Part shown: positions 63,081-64,000 of the stretch, piece by piece | Layout of the letters: each line of letters starts with the position of its first letter | Numbering within the stretch: the stretch's first letter is position 1 | From: Vanilla planifolia | Taxonomy: Eukaryota > Streptophyta > Magnoliopsida > Asparagales > Orchidaceae | Direction: 5' to 3' | DNA: 64,000 nt | NCBI GenBank assembly: GCA_023846275.1 | Contig: CM043865.1 | Span: 32,502,412 to 32,566,411, forward strand | Notes under the pieces: generated by a model | Told to the model about the DNA's origin: nothing | Database searches by the model: none | What the model saw: only the letters and a program-made list of their open reading frames with translations | Program-made: the position numbers and the translations under genes

Positions 63081-64000
63081 AAGGGACAACCTCCAAAACT
63101 ATTATAACACAACATTTTTAAGAAAAATAGAGAAAATATTATATTTTACATGTTCAACTATGATATGCAAGGAAGCAATAGTTTCAAACTTTTAAGAAAA
63201 TGTAAGGAAAAGTTGGGCAATAGAAGTTTGGGAGAGATAGGTGTTGAGAGGATCTCTTTTGCAAGGAAGAAACCTCTTCGACAACTTACAAGTTATACCC
63301 GTATGTCCAACGTTGATGAGGCTCCTTATCAAGTTGATATGAGGGTTTTTAAGGTGTGTCAAAAGGAGGTTTTGTAACCAAGTTGAGGGTAAAAGAGGGT
63401 TTTAGTTGGGTGAGAGTTGGAGGGCCTTATGCCATTAAGTGTTATTAGGATATTGATGGATGTTGTGAGGGGTTATGTAATGGAGAATATTTAAGAGTGG
63501 AGGCTATTTTCATAGGATGTAATGGGGAGAGCTTCATTTGACTCTTTTTTAGGTGAGATGTTTGGCATGACTTTCCTTAGTAGAGTGACCAATCTGGTTT
63601 TGATGCTCTCTTATGAGTGTAGGGAGACCAGAGAGGAAATTGGTAAAATGTTCCATCCAAACTTAATTTTCTTAAGGTATATTTTTGAAAATCAAGATTT
63701 TTTTTATGTTTTTAAAATTAGATTATTAAATTTATAATTGTCTTGTTTTTATCTTGTAGTTATCTATTATTTCTAAAATATATTGATCTTTATATTTCAT
63801 ATTTTAAATTTTTATATTATTATTTATTTTATAATTATATGAGATTTTATTATACTCAATCATTAAGAATTTTTGGAATCACATATCTTGTACTATGTTT
63901 TCTCGTCATCTTATAAATTAATACTAGAGTATGGTTCATAACATCCTTTTATTTAACTTATTAAAAAAAAATAAAAAACATTGCACTGTTTATAATCATT
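63081..64000. other. AT-rich DNA at the right edge
   Basis: No gene recognised. The open frames at 63150-63377 and 63522-63737 are short. The first is Lys/Arg-rich and may belong to the 5' side of the gypsy fossil or to unrelated repeat DNA. Confidence 0.4.

Noticed and set aside
1-64000. CRISPR arrays, operons, riboswitches or phage genes
   Set aside because: The window is plant nuclear DNA with spliced genes; the short tandem repeats have no spacer-repeat pattern.
1-64000. tRNA or rRNA genes
   Set aside because: I saw no GGTTCGAA-type box B paired with a box A and clover-leaf stems, and no rRNA-like GC-rich block.

Overview
This is a stretch of an AT-rich flowering-plant nuclear genome. 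Evidence: an intronless PLS-type pentatricopeptide repeat (PPR) gene, a plant nucleolin gene with a telo-box promoter, a gene for a plant-type long-chain polyprenyl diphosphate synthase, long AT-rich introns, and decayed Ty1/copia (Maximus/SIRE-like) and Ty3/gypsy (Tat-like) fossils. Some nucleolin details (a Y-T-P-Y linker after RRM1) look more monocot-like than Arabidopsis-like, but I cannot name the species.

Layout. 1-1446 (-): 5' part of an E-class PPR gene that runs off the left edge. 1447 to about 6850: AT-rich intergenic DNA. 7480-24764 (-): nucleolin, reconstructed as 25 coding exons whose phases all join and total 2532 nt (843 residues plus stop); a probable 5'UTR intron and a TATA/telo-box promoter extend to about 25261. 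25330-37500: gene-free DNA with a 51-bp minisatellite, an AT microsatellite and probable gypsy LTR remains. 37774-42347 (+): first seven recognised exons of a mitochondrial-type polyprenyl (solanesyl-like) diphosphate synthase; the C-terminal half was not found in the remaining 21.6 kb. 45505-53002: an old copia fossil carrying two LTR copies in inverted orientation. 53003-60780: degenerate DNA with a GTAC-rich block and short tandem repeats. 60780-63080 (-): gypsy fossil with recognisable gag, protease and integrase traces.

The three host genes have unrelated jobs: organellar RNA processing (PPR), nucleolar rRNA biogenesis (nucleolin), and prenyl side-chain synthesis for ubiquinone-type quinones (polyprenyl synthase). 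There is no sign of a cluster acting together. The most interesting structure is the nucleolin acidic region: many small phase-0 exons rich in Ser/Glu/Asp, including a two-exon cassette tandemly repeated about every 440-530 bp, with decaying exon copies left in the introns. I found no convincing new multi-gene system.
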